Source of the DNA: Anaerolineae bacterium
GTDB lineage: Bacteria; Chloroflexota; Anaerolineae; Promineifilales; Promineifilaceae
Direction: 5' to 3'
Assembly: GCA_020848035.1 (NCBI GenBank)
Contig: JADLAX010000024.1
Coordinates: 1 to 48,644 of the forward strand
Length of the DNA: 48,644 nt
Under the pieces are notes generated by a model. It was given only the letters and a program-made list of their open reading frames with translations, was not told the origin of the DNA and did no database searches. The first letter of the stretch is position 1; every line of letters begins with the position of its first letter. A program made the translations under genes and the position numbers. Positions 15,326-22,425 of the stretch are shown in pieces.

Positions 15326-15931
15326 ATGAGAAACACGACACAATTAGACCGAATCGAAATGCTGTTATTTGCCCAAAGCGCGGCCGCTGGCATGGTGCAG
15401 TGGGTAAGTAGCTGGGTTGCCGGGGAAAACGAAGGCGGCGTGATGGTCGCCCTATACAGCGACAGCGGTAACTTCCCGGCCTGCAAAGTCTACAGCGAAA
15501 AGTTCCACATGCTGCCCGATTACGTAACCGGCCGCGTGCCCCAAACGGCCGTACCGCTGCCCGCCAATCGCGCCGCTGCTGAAAAAGCCGGTCGCCTGGT
15601 CGCCTGTCGGCCGTTCCAAATCGTGCGCTACGCCTTCGATGGCGAAGAAAAAGCCAAGTGGCGGCTGGCCGGGGTGCTGCGGCTGGGCAAAGAGATCGAG
15701 CCAGCGGCCGTTTCCCAGCCCGCCACCACGCAGCAGCCGCAGCAGCTCAGCGCCGCCGAGCTGGCCGCCAGCTTTTTCCGCCAGGGCGACAAGGTGACTG
15801 TCCAGGGCAAAGAAGGCACCCGGCCCGGCGTCGTCACCGGCCTGGGCCAGGATGGCAAAGTCGCCGTGAAGGTGGACGGCGTGATTTACCGGATGTCACC
15901 GGAGAAATTGACGGCAACTGATTTGGCGTAG
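15326..15931 (+). CDS. Hypothetical two-domain protein (201 aa)
   Basis: The N-terminal domain (1-125) is mixed alpha/beta. A Gln/Pro/Ala linker (125-145) leads to a C-terminal SH3-like or KOW-like beta segment (150-190, QGDKVTVQGKEGTRPGVVTG). TGGAGG precedes the ATG. No family is certain. Confidence 0.6.
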   Translation: MRNTTQLDRIEMLLFAQSAAAGMVQWVSSWVAGENEGGVMVALYSDSGNFPACKVYSEKFHMLPDYVTGRVPQTAVPLPANRAAAEKAGRLVACRPFQIVRYAFDGEEKAKWRLAGVLRLGKEIEPAAVSQPATTQQPQQLSAAELAASFFRQGDKVTVQGKEGTRPGVVTGLGQDGKVAVKVDGVIYRMSPEKLTATDLA

Positions 15932-16011
15932 GCCACAGCCCTGCCGAAAAGGAGCAACCCCGAGCCGGGGCGGGTGGACCCCGGCAAACATTTTTTAGTG
16001 AGGTACTCAGA

Positions 16012-16287
16012 ATGACCCAATGCGATTACACAAAACTCCGCGCCGACAGCACCGAGCTGGCCCGATCCATGGACTGCCCACCGTTCCCGGTGGTGCAGCA
16101 GTACGGATTCTGTAGCTTCGCGGTTGGCGACGGCCGCCCCGCTGCCGTCAACGTGGTCGGGCAAGGCGTCGTCTACGCCAGCGATTTCCGGGCGTGGGCT
16201 GGCAAGCCGCTGCCCAAATCGGCCGATGACGACTTTGGTCAGATGGAGCCGACGGCGGAACAATTTGTGGCAATGCTGCGGGCGTAA
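16012..16287 (+). CDS. Hypothetical protein (91 aa)
   Basis: GAGGTACTCAGA precedes the ATG. The leader (15938-15962) repeats sequence from 4555-4580 and contains a GC hairpin. Mixed alpha/beta protein with two Cys near the N-terminus. No family recognised. Confidence 0.6.
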   Translation: MTQCDYTKLRADSTELARSMDCPPFPVVQQYGFCSFAVGDGRPAAVNVVGQGVVYASDFRAWAGKPLPKSADDDFGQMEPTAEQFVAMLRA

Positions 16288-16332
16288 CGGCCGTATCCCG
16301 GCCTGGGCCGCGCGGCGGCGGAGGAATGAACG

Positions 16333-16605
16333 ATGGCGAGTAAAAAAATGCAGTGGCGGGTTCACACCCAGAACCTTTTGAAGGAACTCGTTGAGAGCAA
16401 CGAGGGAATGGGCATACTGTCGAAGCCCGTAACCATTTTTGGCAGGCTACTAGCGGCTGTCGGTGAACGTGCCGCAGAGTTGAATGATGAAAAGCTGAAT
16501 GCCCTCATGATCCGGCTCGCTATTTACTCAGTGGCCGATCCCGGAAGTCCTGACTATGACCCTGAGATAGTCCACAGATACCTTGAAATTCCAATCGAAA
16601 TCTAA
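16333..16605 (+). CDS. Hypothetical helical protein (90 aa)
   Basis: GGAGGAATGAACG precedes the ATG. Nearly all helical, with KPVTIFGRLLAAVGERAAEL at 31-50. GC lower than in the neighbours by eye. No family recognised. Confidence 0.6.
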   Translation: MASKKMQWRVHTQNLLKELVESNEGMGILSKPVTIFGRLLAAVGERAAELNDEKLNALMIRLAIYSVADPGSPDYDPEIVHRYLEIPIEI

Positions 16606-16679
16606 CAGCAGAAACGGCCGTTTCCCACCCGGCTACCAACCAGCGGAAACGGCCGTCTACCACAAAGGAGCGATCCATC

Positions 16680-16940
16680 ATGGCAGCAGCAACTATAACA
16701 CACAGTAAAATCATTACCGAAATTCACCTGGTTTGGGATGGCACATTCTACTTCCTCAACCGCATCCGCCCGGCCGGTAAACGGCCGGAACGCATCACCG
16801 CCGAACGCGCCGCCGAAATCATCCGCCTCAACACCGGCGAACCCGGCGTCGAGGTCAGCACCCGTGGCCAGGTGCAAATCGGCAGCCGCCACGGCTGGAG
16901 CTGGATCGCCACCATCACCACGGCGGGCGAGGAGGATTAG
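16680..16940 (+). CDS. Hypothetical protein (86 aa)
   Basis: AAAGGAGCGATCC precedes the ATG, which lies after two copies of the abundant palindrome. Alpha/beta sequence with a helix ERITAERAAEIIRLN. No family recognised. Confidence 0.6.
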   Translation: MAAATITHSKIITEIHLVWDGTFYFLNRIRPAGKRPERITAERAAEIIRLNTGEPGVEVSTRGQVQIGSRHGWSWIATITTAGEED

Positions 16941-17084
16941 ATGTACTACGTCGTGGACGCCGAAACGGGCGAAATCGTGCAGTACCTCACACGGCCGCTG
17001 CCCCCGGCAACGCTGCGCAAGCGGCCCGGCCGTCTGGCGCGGGCGTGGGGGTGGGTGGTGGGGCGGTGGGGGAATTGGCGGTGA
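16941..17084 (+). CDS. Small basic protein (47 aa)
   Basis: Starts directly after the preceding stop, with GAGGAGG inside the previous gene's end. N-terminal YYVVDAETGEIV is beta-like; the C-terminus is Arg/Trp/Gly-rich. Function unknown. Confidence 0.5.
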   Translation: MYYVVDAETGEIVQYLTRPLPPATLRKRPGRLARAWGWVVGRWGNWR

Positions 17085-17164
17085 GAGTGAAGAGGGGGCG
17101 GCCGTGGGAGACGGCCGTTTCTGTCTTGGTTGACAATTCTCTTTTTCTGGTTGACATTTCTTTA

Positions 17165-17208
17165 TTGCGAATATGTGAATAACACATTATAATATGTGTA
17201 TATCACAT
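17165..17208 (+). promoter_or_regulatory. Promoter with two tandem ATGTG-N5-CACAT operators
   Basis: TTGCGA (17165-17170) and TATAAT (17188-17193), spacing 17. Perfect inverted repeats ATGTG-N5-CACAT lie at 17173-17187 (between -35 and -10) and 17194-17208 (over the start site), centred 21 bp apart, i.e. on one helix face. A dimeric repressor could bind cooperatively. The GC-rich context drops to AT-rich here. Confidence 0.8.
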
Positions 17209-17240
17209 AAACAGCCGCGAGGCACAAAAGGAGCGACAAA

Positions 17241-17477
17241 ATGTCTGAGGTAATAATCAGTGGAACAGCAAAAGGTTTTGGCAGCAGTAAATTCCGTTAC
17301 GTTTCTGGTCTGAGCAGTGAAGCCAAAACGGCCCTCAAGGACAATTCTGCACTGGTCATCTGTGAACGCCCCTTCAACGACAAGGACGGCGACTGGTACG
17401 TGGTGACGGAGAATCGCGGGCGCTACGGCCACCGCCTCCCCACCGACCAGGAGCGGCGTGAAATCGGCAGAATGTAA
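17241..17477 (+). CDS. Small hypothetical protein (78 aa)
   Basis: First gene after the double operator; AAAGGAGC precedes the ATG. Beta-rich sequence ending in a basic helix. Not recognised. Its position next to a strong regulated promoter suggests a control or early-expressed role. Confidence 0.65.
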   Translation: MSEVIISGTAKGFGSSKFRYVSGLSSEAKTALKDNSALVICERPFNDKDGDWYVVTENRGRYGHRLPTDQERREIGRM

Positions 17478-17518
17478 ACAGCAGGGGGCGCAAGCCCCCA
17501 TTTCCTTTGGAGGCAAAA

Positions 17519-17968
17519 ATGGACACATTCAGATGGAGTGACGGTCACTCGCACGAAACCGAATTCCAGGCCCAGGAAAACGGTTTCATCGAACCGGCAA
17601 TGGAGGCCCTGAAAACCTTCCACGCCGAAACGGCTAAAAAATACCACGACGGGGAAACGCAAACCGTTATGATCCATTTTCGCCAGGCGGAGTTGCACAT
17701 TCAGGTCAACGGCAACTGGCGACCGCTGCATCACAACGGTGCGCTGGTCATTTTCCCGATAACGGCCGGAAACACACCAGAATCAATCGCTGAGATTTAC
17801 GACAAACTGGAAACGGAACTGCTGTTCAAACAGCGCATGATATGGCGCAGGGTAGATACTGCCTATGATAACGAACGTAACCTGATTCAGTTTATACACG
17901 GCGTCTCAGATACCCTAAAACGAATGACCGATGAGGAAAACGATGAATCAAACAACGATACAAATTGA
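17519..17968 (+). CDS. Hypothetical protein (149 aa)
   Basis: TTGGAGGCAAAA precedes the ATG; a GGGGGC...GCCCCC hairpin (17484-17499) lies in the gap. Alpha/beta sequence; the C-terminal third is helical and acidic. No family recognised. Confidence 0.6.
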   Translation: MDTFRWSDGHSHETEFQAQENGFIEPAMEALKTFHAETAKKYHDGETQTVMIHFRQAELHIQVNGNWRPLHHNGALVIFPITAGNTPESIAEIYDKLETELLFKQRMIWRRVDTAYDNERNLIQFIHGVSDTLKRMTDEENDESNNDTN

Positions 17969-18152
17969 CGACGAAACCAAACGCCGCATGGAGCAGCTCG
18001 CTGCGTGGTATGGCCTGCCTAATCAGCGTCACGTAACAGCCATCCTACAAACGGCCGTTGCCCAGCTTCACACTATCGAGGCCGCACGCCGCACGCTCTC
18101 CGATTCTGATTTTGTCGGTTTCCTGGCGGAGATTTACCGGCCGATCAATTAA
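17943..18152 (+). CDS. Ribbon-helix-helix DNA-binding protein (69 aa)
   Basis: TTIQIDDETKRRMEQLAAW followed by a second helix is the ribbon-helix-helix pattern (Arc/MetJ/CopG type), which binds operators as a dimer through the N-terminal beta strand. It overlaps the previous gene by 26 nt and has GAGGAAAACG upstream. It lies between two promoters with perfect inverted repeats (17173-17208 and 18195-18218), which are obvious candidate targets. Confidence 0.75.
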   Translation: MNQTTIQIDDETKRRMEQLAAWYGLPNQRHVTAILQTAVAQLHTIEAARRTLSDSDFVGFLAEIYRPIN

Positions 18153-18158
18153 ACCCCA

Positions 18159-18188
18159 GGCCCGGCCGCCCCGCCGGGCCTTCTTTTT
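18159..18188 (+). terminator. Intrinsic terminator
   Basis: An 8-bp GGCCCGGC/GCCGGGCC stem with a 6-nt loop followed by TTCTTTTT. It ends the operon containing the ribbon-helix-helix gene. Confidence 0.85.
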
Positions 18189-18194
18189 GCCCCG

Positions 18195-18226
18195 ACATAT
18201 TGACAACCGTCAATATGTGCTATAAT
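18195..18226 (+). promoter_or_regulatory. Promoter overlapped by a 10-bp perfect inverted repeat
   Basis: ACATATTGAC-AACC-GTCAATATGT (18195-18218) contains a TTGACA -35-like element and abuts TATAAT (18221-18226). The -35/-10 spacing would be only 15 bp, so activity may depend on a bound protein. It drives the last plus-strand early gene. Confidence 0.7.
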
Positions 18227-18324
18227 TAGAACAGGTGTTTGTATTGCACAAAACGGCCGCCACACCTAAAAGCCCATGCCGGGCAGCAGGGTAGGGCGGT
18301 CTTTTTGATCGGAGAGGCAACCGT

Positions 18325-18804
18325 ATGACAACTCAGGCTAAATTCCACATCACCACCACAAACGGCCGTCAGCGCGCCCTCTGGCTGCGCCTGTTTGGCA
18401 GCGACGTGCTGCCAGTAACGGCCGCTGCCCCTCATGAGGTCTACACCCCAGACGGCCGCGCCCGCCTGGTCTACGATCTGGACGTAGTGGCCATTGGCAC
18501 AAACGGCCGTCGCCGCCTGGCCGCCTACATCGCCGCCCGGCGCTGGGGAACGACATTTGAGGCCGCGCTGCGCGACGTGGCTTTTGGCTGGACTGTTGAC
18601 GCCACCGACTGCGAGCTGGTTGCCGAGCCAGTCACAGAACCGGTGCAAAATTCGCGCGTAGAAACGCGCAGCGCGATTTCACGGCCAACTGTGCCGCCAA
18701 ACGGCCGTACGCCTCGCCCGCGCCGGAAATCGCGGGAACGACGGGCGTACGGCCGGTCGCTGTCTGGTGCGATTGGCCACCAGCCGGGGTTGAGCTTGCC
18801 GTGA
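18325..18804 (+). CDS. Hypothetical basic protein (159 aa)
   Basis: Last plus-strand early gene, with its own promoter. N-terminal 105 residues are mixed alpha/beta; the C-terminal 50 residues are Arg/Pro-rich and disordered (RPRRKSRERR). GGAGAGG precedes the ATG. It could bind nucleic acid or act in regulation of the convergent late block. Not recognised. Confidence 0.6.
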   Translation: MTTQAKFHITTTNGRQRALWLRLFGSDVLPVTAAAPHEVYTPDGRARLVYDLDVVAIGTNGRRRLAAYIAARRWGTTFEAALRDVAFGWTVDATDCELVAEPVTEPVQNSRVETRSAISRPTVPPNGRTPRPRRKSRERRAYGRSLSGAIGHQPGLSLP

Positions 18805-18930
18805 AGGGTAGGGCGGCCCAAATAGGTCCATACTCGTATTAATGGAGATTATCGATAGTATGTTTTTAGTCGAGTGGGGGAGGCACAAACGGCCGTTTCC
18901 GGCCTGATAATCAAAGTATGGCCACAAAAC
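18805..18930. other. Intergenic gap before convergent terminator
   Basis: No gene seen. AT-rich around 18835-18865, then one ACGGCCGT palindrome. No promoter identified. Confidence 0.5.
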
Positions 18931-18967
18931 AAAAAGAGCCGGTGACGATTGGTCGCCGGCTCTTTTT
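18931..18967. terminator. Bidirectional terminator between early and late blocks
   Basis: AAAAAGAGCCGG pairs with CCGGCTCTTTTT over 12 bp, with an inner short stem. It works in both directions and ends both the plus early region and the minus late operon. Confidence 0.9.
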
Positions 18968-18969
18968 GT

Positions 18970-19653
18970 TTACTCCGCCACCACTGCACGCCACACGACT
19001 ATCCTGGCCAGCGCATGAGCTACGCGCTCATCAATTGGCCCCGGCTCAATCCCCATTGCCGCGAGCAGCTGGTGTAAATACACCGCCGCCTGCCGGTTGC
19101 TTTCGTCTACCACCAGCGGCAGCACATCGGCCGTCGTCGCTTCCAGGACGGGAAACGGCCGTTGCACCACGATTCCCTGAAATGGCATAGCCCTGGCAGG
19201 ATTGGCCCACGCCTCACCCAGCGCCGTGTCTGGCCAGCGCCGGTACGCCCCCACCCCACCCGGCCACAGTGGGTCATGCACCCAAAACGAACCGTCCGGT
19301 TCGTAGCCGGTGAGGATGACATAATGATTCCCGGCGTAGTCCGTGGCCCGCAGCTCGCGCGGCAAACGGCCGTATCCAATCAAGGCAATGATTGGGTTGC
19401 CATTGGCCAGCCAGCGCCGGGCGTCCGGCAGGTGCAGCGGCCGTACGTGCTCACGGGGCACGCGGAGGGCGGCTAGGGCGTCGAGCATCTGGCTCATGTG
19501 CATCATGTCGCCTCGCGTCAGGCTGGCCACCTGGTAGAGTTTTTCGATGGGCAGGCCAGTGACGGCCGACAAGCACGCCGGGCCGCAGTCGTTGGAGATC
19601 GGCCGTTGGCCCGGTTCCTGCTGCTGTGAGACAAAATCAACATCAAGTTTCAT
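18970..19653 (-). CDS. C39-like cysteine peptidase, likely lysis enzyme
   Basis: This is a 227-aa protein. DCGPAC (Cys23), NHY (His110) and HDP (Asp127) form the papain-like catalytic triad of the C39-like peptidase family (residues 1-145). The C-terminal 70 residues are helical and may be a binding or regulatory domain. As the last gene of the late operon, after a holin and small membrane genes, it is a good endolysin candidate that would cut peptide bonds of the cell wall. No signal peptide is seen, so release would need the holin. The C39-like fold also includes bacteriocin-processing peptidases, so the substrate is inferred. Confidence 0.75.
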   Translation of the reverse strand: MKLDVDFVSQQQEPGQRPISNDCGPACLSAVTGLPIEKLYQVASLTRGDMMHMSQMLDALAALRVPREHVRPLHLPDARRWLANGNPIIALIGYGRLPRELRATDYAGNHYVILTGYEPDGSFWVHDPLWPGGVGAYRRWPDTALGEAWANPARAMPFQGIVVQRPFPVLEATTADVLPLVVDESNRQAAVYLHQLLAAMGIEPGPIDERVAHALARIVVWRAVVAE

Positions 19654-19942
19654 GGTCCATTCCTTTACGCCACACCAGCGCCCGCGCCACCTGGCGCAAA
19701 ATCACCCGCTCACCCCACGTGCTTGCCCCGTATCGCAGCAACCACAGCGCCAGGTTGCGCCATTCGTGCCGCGTGTACGGCTGGTCCTCGCCCAGAATGT
19801 CGGCCGTCAGCGTGGCCAGCAGTGGCAGGGGCAGCCGCTCGATGATGATGATGGGCTCGCCGACGTAGTGGTGATTAGAGGGAACAGAGGTCCAGACACG
19901 GCCGTATGACCCACCGTTGTAGTGCAGGTCGAGCAGCCTCAT
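19643..19942 (-). CDS. Hypothetical lysis-cassette protein (99 aa)
   Basis: The ATG at 19942 overlaps the stop of the upstream membrane micropeptide (ATGA), which fixes the start. N-terminal half beta-rich (YNGGSYGRVW), C-terminal half helical and basic. Its end overlaps the peptidase start by 11 nt. Not recognised. Confidence 0.6.
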   Translation of the reverse strand: MRLLDLHYNGGSYGRVWTSVPSNHHYVGEPIIIIERLPLPLLATLTADILGEDQPYTRHEWRNLALWLLRYGASTWGERVILRQVARALVWRKGMDHET

Positions 19943-20037
19943 TTGCGCCACGTGCCCCAGGTCAATGTCACGACGACGGCGACGACAAACAGCAGCAGAA
20001 ACAACATAACGGCCGCGATGATTTGGTTGTCGGTCAT
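19939..20037 (-). CDS. Single-pass membrane micropeptide (32 aa), holin-like
   Basis: It has a short polar N-terminus, one strongly hydrophobic helix (about 6-25, with LLLFVVAVVV) and a basic end WRK. ATGA overlap with the next gene confirms the frame. Location between the holin and peptidase suggests a second holin, antiholin or pinholin-type protein; direct evidence is only topology and place. Confidence 0.6.
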   Translation of the reverse strand: MTDNQIIAAVMLFLLLFVVAVVVTLTWGTWRK

Positions 20038-20043
20038 AGTTCA

Positions 20044-20244
20044 TCACACCGATGGCCAGGCGACTTTCGGCCGCAGCTGGTCCAGCTTCTCCAGTAGTTC
20101 GTCGGTACGGCCGCGCCGGTCCAGGTAGCCCACCAGGCGCTCGGCCTTGGCTCGCTTGCCATCGCCGCCTAATGATTCATAGTCAATATTCAACAGGAGA
20201 CACAAGGTACGCAGCTCCTCCTCGTCGAAGTGCAGCGCAATCAT
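20044..20244 (-). CDS. Effector-associated / death-like mini-domain (66 aa)
   Basis: EEELRTLCLLLNIDY, LGGDGKRAKAERLVGYLDRR and ELLEKLDQLRP follow the pattern of a small helical adaptor domain that I associate with bacterial conflict proteins of Chloroflexota and Cyanobacteria (effector-associated or death-like domains beside TIR, caspase-like or NTPase modules). Here no effector is attached. The ATG overlaps the previous stop (ATGA) but has almost no Shine-Dalgarno, and the frame is open upstream to an A9 run, so it may be made mainly as the C-terminus of a -1 frameshift product. Family assignment is from memory. Confidence 0.6.
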   Translation of the reverse strand: MIALHFDEEELRTLCLLLNIDYESLGGDGKRAKAERLVGYLDRRGRTDELLEKLDQLRPKVAWPSV

Positions 20245-20507
20245 TCCAGATATTTCAGCAGTCCACGAACCGGCAATGAGGGGGCCGGTGTCGGGCTTTC
20301 CCTCTCGGCTGCGTCCCTCAACGACAGCGATCCTTGTCGCAAGCTCGAAAACGATGTTCTCAAGCTCGCGTCTCTTTTTTTTTCGGCCTCAAGCTCTTCA
20401 TTGAAGGTCTCCGCCAGACGGCGGATGTCGTCGCGCAGCTCATCAAACTTGTTCGGTAAAAACCGTAGTGACTCTTTGATCTGCGCGACGTCGTCCGACA
20501 AACTCAT
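20044..20507 (-). CDS. Candidate -1 frameshift fusion: coiled coil plus death-like domain
   Basis: The upstream gene (20507-20241) reads GAA AAA AAA AGA through nine A (20383-20375), a classical A AAA AAA slippery site. A -1 shift after residue 44 opens a frame with no stop into the 66-aa death-like gene, giving 154 aa: coiled coil, then RELENIVFELATRIAVVEGR (natural-looking), then the domain. The zero-frame tail (Ser/Arg-rich) looks less like a real protein. A homopolymer sequencing error would give the same picture and would mean a simple single gene. Confidence 0.55.
20241..20507 (-). CDS. Coiled-coil protein, zero-frame product (88 aa)
   Basis: Residues 1-44 form an amphipathic helix (IKESLRFLPNKFDELRDDIR). 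After the A9 run the zero frame continues for 44 Ser/Arg/Pro-rich residues. The ATG overlaps the preceding stop (ATGA) and it ends on the next start (ATGA). See the frameshift entry; the short form may be the terminated product. Confidence 0.55.
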   Translation of the reverse strand: MSLSDDVAQIKESLRFLPNKFDELRDDIRRLAETFNEELEAEKKRDASLRTSFSSLRQGSLSLRDAAERESPTPAPSLPVRGLLKYLE

Positions 20508-20776
20508 TTGGCAACCTCGTTGCGGGCCATCCTCATCAGCAGATCGCCAAACGTCCCGATCTCTGCCTCGACCTGTTGAATTTGCTCCTGCACCGCCTCG
20601 CGGCTGTGCTCAACGCGCACCGAATGCTTTTCCAGGAACGGCACACGGCGAACCCCTTCCAGCGCTCGCCGCACGTCGATATCCGCTTCCAGGATGTAGA
20701 GCAGGGTGTAAAGATAGGCCAGCTCCAGTGACCGTTTTTTCAGTAGCTCAATGGCGGCTGCAATGTCTGTAGGCAT
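20504..20776 (-). CDS. Coiled-coil lysis-cassette protein (90 aa)
   Basis: The start at 20776 lies 7 nt after the holin stop. Two long helices (IAAAIELLKKRSLELAYLYT and EHSREAVQEQIQQVEAEIG) predict a helical hairpin. Not recognised. It may be a holin partner. Confidence 0.6.
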   Translation of the reverse strand: MPTDIAAAIELLKKRSLELAYLYTLLYILEADIDVRRALEGVRRVPFLEKHSVRVEHSREAVQEQIQQVEAEIGTFGDLLMRMARNEVAK

Positions 20777-20783
20777 ACGGCCG

Positions 20784-21164
20784 TTACTCGACTGCCGGAA
20801 ACTCTGCCTGAAGCTCAATCGCGCCCAGCGTGGCCGTGTTCAGCCCATGAACGGCCGCTTCAATCAGTGCATCGATCTGCTCCGGCGTAACGGCAATGCC
20901 CAGGTCACTGGCCAGGTCGGTGAGCATCCGCACGGCGTAAATCTTCTTGTCAATATTGGCCTCGCCCAGCGTTTGCTCAGCGGCCGCCACAAAATCGCGG
21001 GCGAACGATTGCAGCAGCCAGTAATTGCGCTCGCCGATCTCCAGCTTCAGCCGCTCAAGCTGCTGCTGAACGAGCGCCCGGGCAGTGGCCACCACAACGG
21101 GGATAGCCGCGACCAACACGGCCAGCACCAGGTTGATCAAAACTGCATTTAAGTCAAGTTCCAT
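20784..21164 (-). CDS. Phage holin, LLH family
   Basis: This is a 126-aa protein with an N-terminal membrane helix (about 8-27), a central amphipathic coil and a C-terminal YAVRMLTDLASDLGIAV...IDALIEAAVHGLN, the pattern of the LLH holin family. It would form pores that release the endolysin. AAGGATG lies upstream of ATG 21164. It starts the lysis cassette. Confidence 0.8.
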   Translation of the reverse strand: MELDLNAVLINLVLAVLVAAIPVVVATARALVQQQLERLKLEIGERNYWLLQSFARDFVAAAEQTLGEANIDKKIYAVRMLTDLASDLGIAVTPEQIDALIEAAVHGLNTATLGAIELQAEFPAVE

Positions 21165-21224
21165 ACCACACATCCTTTTTTCTGTAGGTTGATAAATAAG
21201 TTTGCGCGCAAACCACGCCGCCGC

Positions 21225-21608
21225 TTACGCCTTCGGCCGCAGCCGCCAGAAGGCCAGCACGGCCGGATCGTCACTGGTAATTTTCAGACCCAGCGACGCC
21301 TCGCCCGTGGCCGCCTTCAACAGCCGGGTAAACCACAACCGCAGCGTTTCCAGAATCTTCTCGCGGGTGTCCAGGTCAACTGCGCTGTCCACGTGGACAG
21401 CAGCGGCCGACAAGTTGCCCAACTGCCGCAGCGTGGCCACGTAGCCGCGCTGGTCGCGAGGCACCAGGCTCATGTCATTGGCTTCGATAACGGCCGTGGC
21501 GTGGTCGATCATCGCCGGGTACATCTGGTCAGGGTCTACCACGTAGAAGGCGTAGCCCCCGTCGTCGAGCGCTTCTTCGCGCTTTGCAAGGTCGAGTACA
21601 TCAATCAT
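21225..21608 (-). CDS. Late hypothetical protein (127 aa)
   Basis: AAAAGGAG precedes ATG 21608. Helical protein with a conserved-looking middle (AMIDHATAVIEANDM). Its gene carries the second CACGTG palindrome (21384-21401, encoding VHVDS). It lies between tail-fibre genes and the holin; role unknown. Confidence 0.55.
   Translation of the reverse strand: MIDVLDLAKREEALDDGGYAFYVVDPDQMYPAMIDHATAVIEANDMSLVPRDQRGYVATLRQLGNLSAAAVHVDSAVDLDTREKILETLRLWFTRLLKAATGEASLGLKITSDDPAVLAFWRLRPKA
21384..21401. repeat. 18-bp palindrome with CACGTG core (parS-like), copy 2
   Basis: GCTGTCCACGTGGACAGC is a perfect palindrome sharing 16 bp with 8586-8601. The two copies lie on opposite-strand genes and both encode VHVDS, an unlikely protein-level coincidence. 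Confidence 0.5.
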
Positions 21609-21635
21609 GCTCAAGGTCTCCTTTTGGTGACGGAA

Positions 21636-22097
21636 TTAAACCGTACTGGCGCGAATTTCCATGTCCTGGATAGTCAAGTCCTGCCCATCGCTCACCGTGC
21701 GGTCGCTGCTCAGATCGAAAGCCGCGTCTACCTGACGGCTGTTCACCGTGGCGTTGTCATCGGTGAGTAGCGCCCAACGTGCGCCGTTGCCAGAGGCGGG
21801 CAAATTGCCGCCGCTGGCCGTAAAGGTAATGTCCTTAATACGCACCAGCGCCCGGTCATTGGCGTCGTCTTCGGTGTAGGTGTCGAAGTCGGTTGCGCCA
21901 GGGGTCAACGACACGCCGCCCGCGCTGTAGCCGTTGCCAGTGGCAATCTGCGAGCAGTCGCCAATGGTGTTGGCGTCCACCGTGGGCGGTGTATTGTTGG
22001 TGGCCAGGGCCACGTAAAAATTAGTGGGGGGGGATACGGCCCGGTAACGATTGCCGAGCATTAGGTAGCCGCCCCGGTTGGTGACTAAACTTGCCAT
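21636..22097 (-). CDS. Phage structural protein, tail-fibre associated (153 aa)
   Basis: ATAAAGGAG precedes the ATG. It is Gly/Asn/Thr-rich beta sequence with NGYSAGGVSL, common in small phage decoration or fibre proteins. Placed just after the fibre genes; probable virion component. Confidence 0.55.
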   Translation of the reverse strand: MASLVTNRGGYLMLGNRYRAVSPPTNFYVALATNNTPPTVDANTIGDCSQIATGNGYSAGGVSLTPGATDFDTYTEDDANDRALVRIKDITFTASGGNLPASGNGARWALLTDDNATVNSRQVDAAFDLSSDRTVSDGQDLTIQDMEIRASTV

Positions 22098-22110
22098 AAA
22101 TCCATCTCCT

Positions 22111-22425
22111 TTATTGCTGGGCCTCGATCTGCCCAAATGCCGAAACGGTTTTCCCGTTTACGGTCCAACTAATAATCATGATGTAGGTCCGCCCGGCCGT
22201 CAGGCCGTTGGCCACAAAGTCGGGCGTGGTCAGGTAACTGCCGCTAAATGAGGCGCTGCCGCTGAGCACATCGGCCGTCACATCCGCACCCGTTTCGTCT
22301 AAAATGGTCACGGCCGGGCTGGCATACGTGCCCGCGCCCCACACCGACACGTCGATACGATACGGCCGTGTTTCATTCACGCCGCGTTGAAAAGGGGAGC
22401 CGATTAACTTACGCTCGTTAGCCAT
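22111..22425 (-). CDS. Small beta-sandwich structural protein (104 aa)
   Basis: GGAGGATAGGTA precedes the ATG. Residues 20-104 look like an Ig-like beta sandwich (VSVWGAGTYASPAVTILD), typical of domains decorating capsids and fibres. Its start coincides with the end of the repeat fibre gene. Confidence 0.6.
   Translation of the reverse strand: MANERKLIGSPFQRGVNETRPYRIDVSVWGAGTYASPAVTILDETGADVTADVLSGSASFSGSYLTTPDFVANGLTAGRTYIMIISWTVNGKTVSAFGQIEAQQ

Noticed and set aside
18918..19190. Plus-strand gene starting at 18918
   Set aside because: It spans the bidirectional terminator and is antisense to the peptidase gene.
20230..20772. Plus-strand open frame across the lysis cassette
   Set aside because: It is antisense to four coupled minus genes; the encoded protein is low-complexity Ser/Arg and has no start signal.
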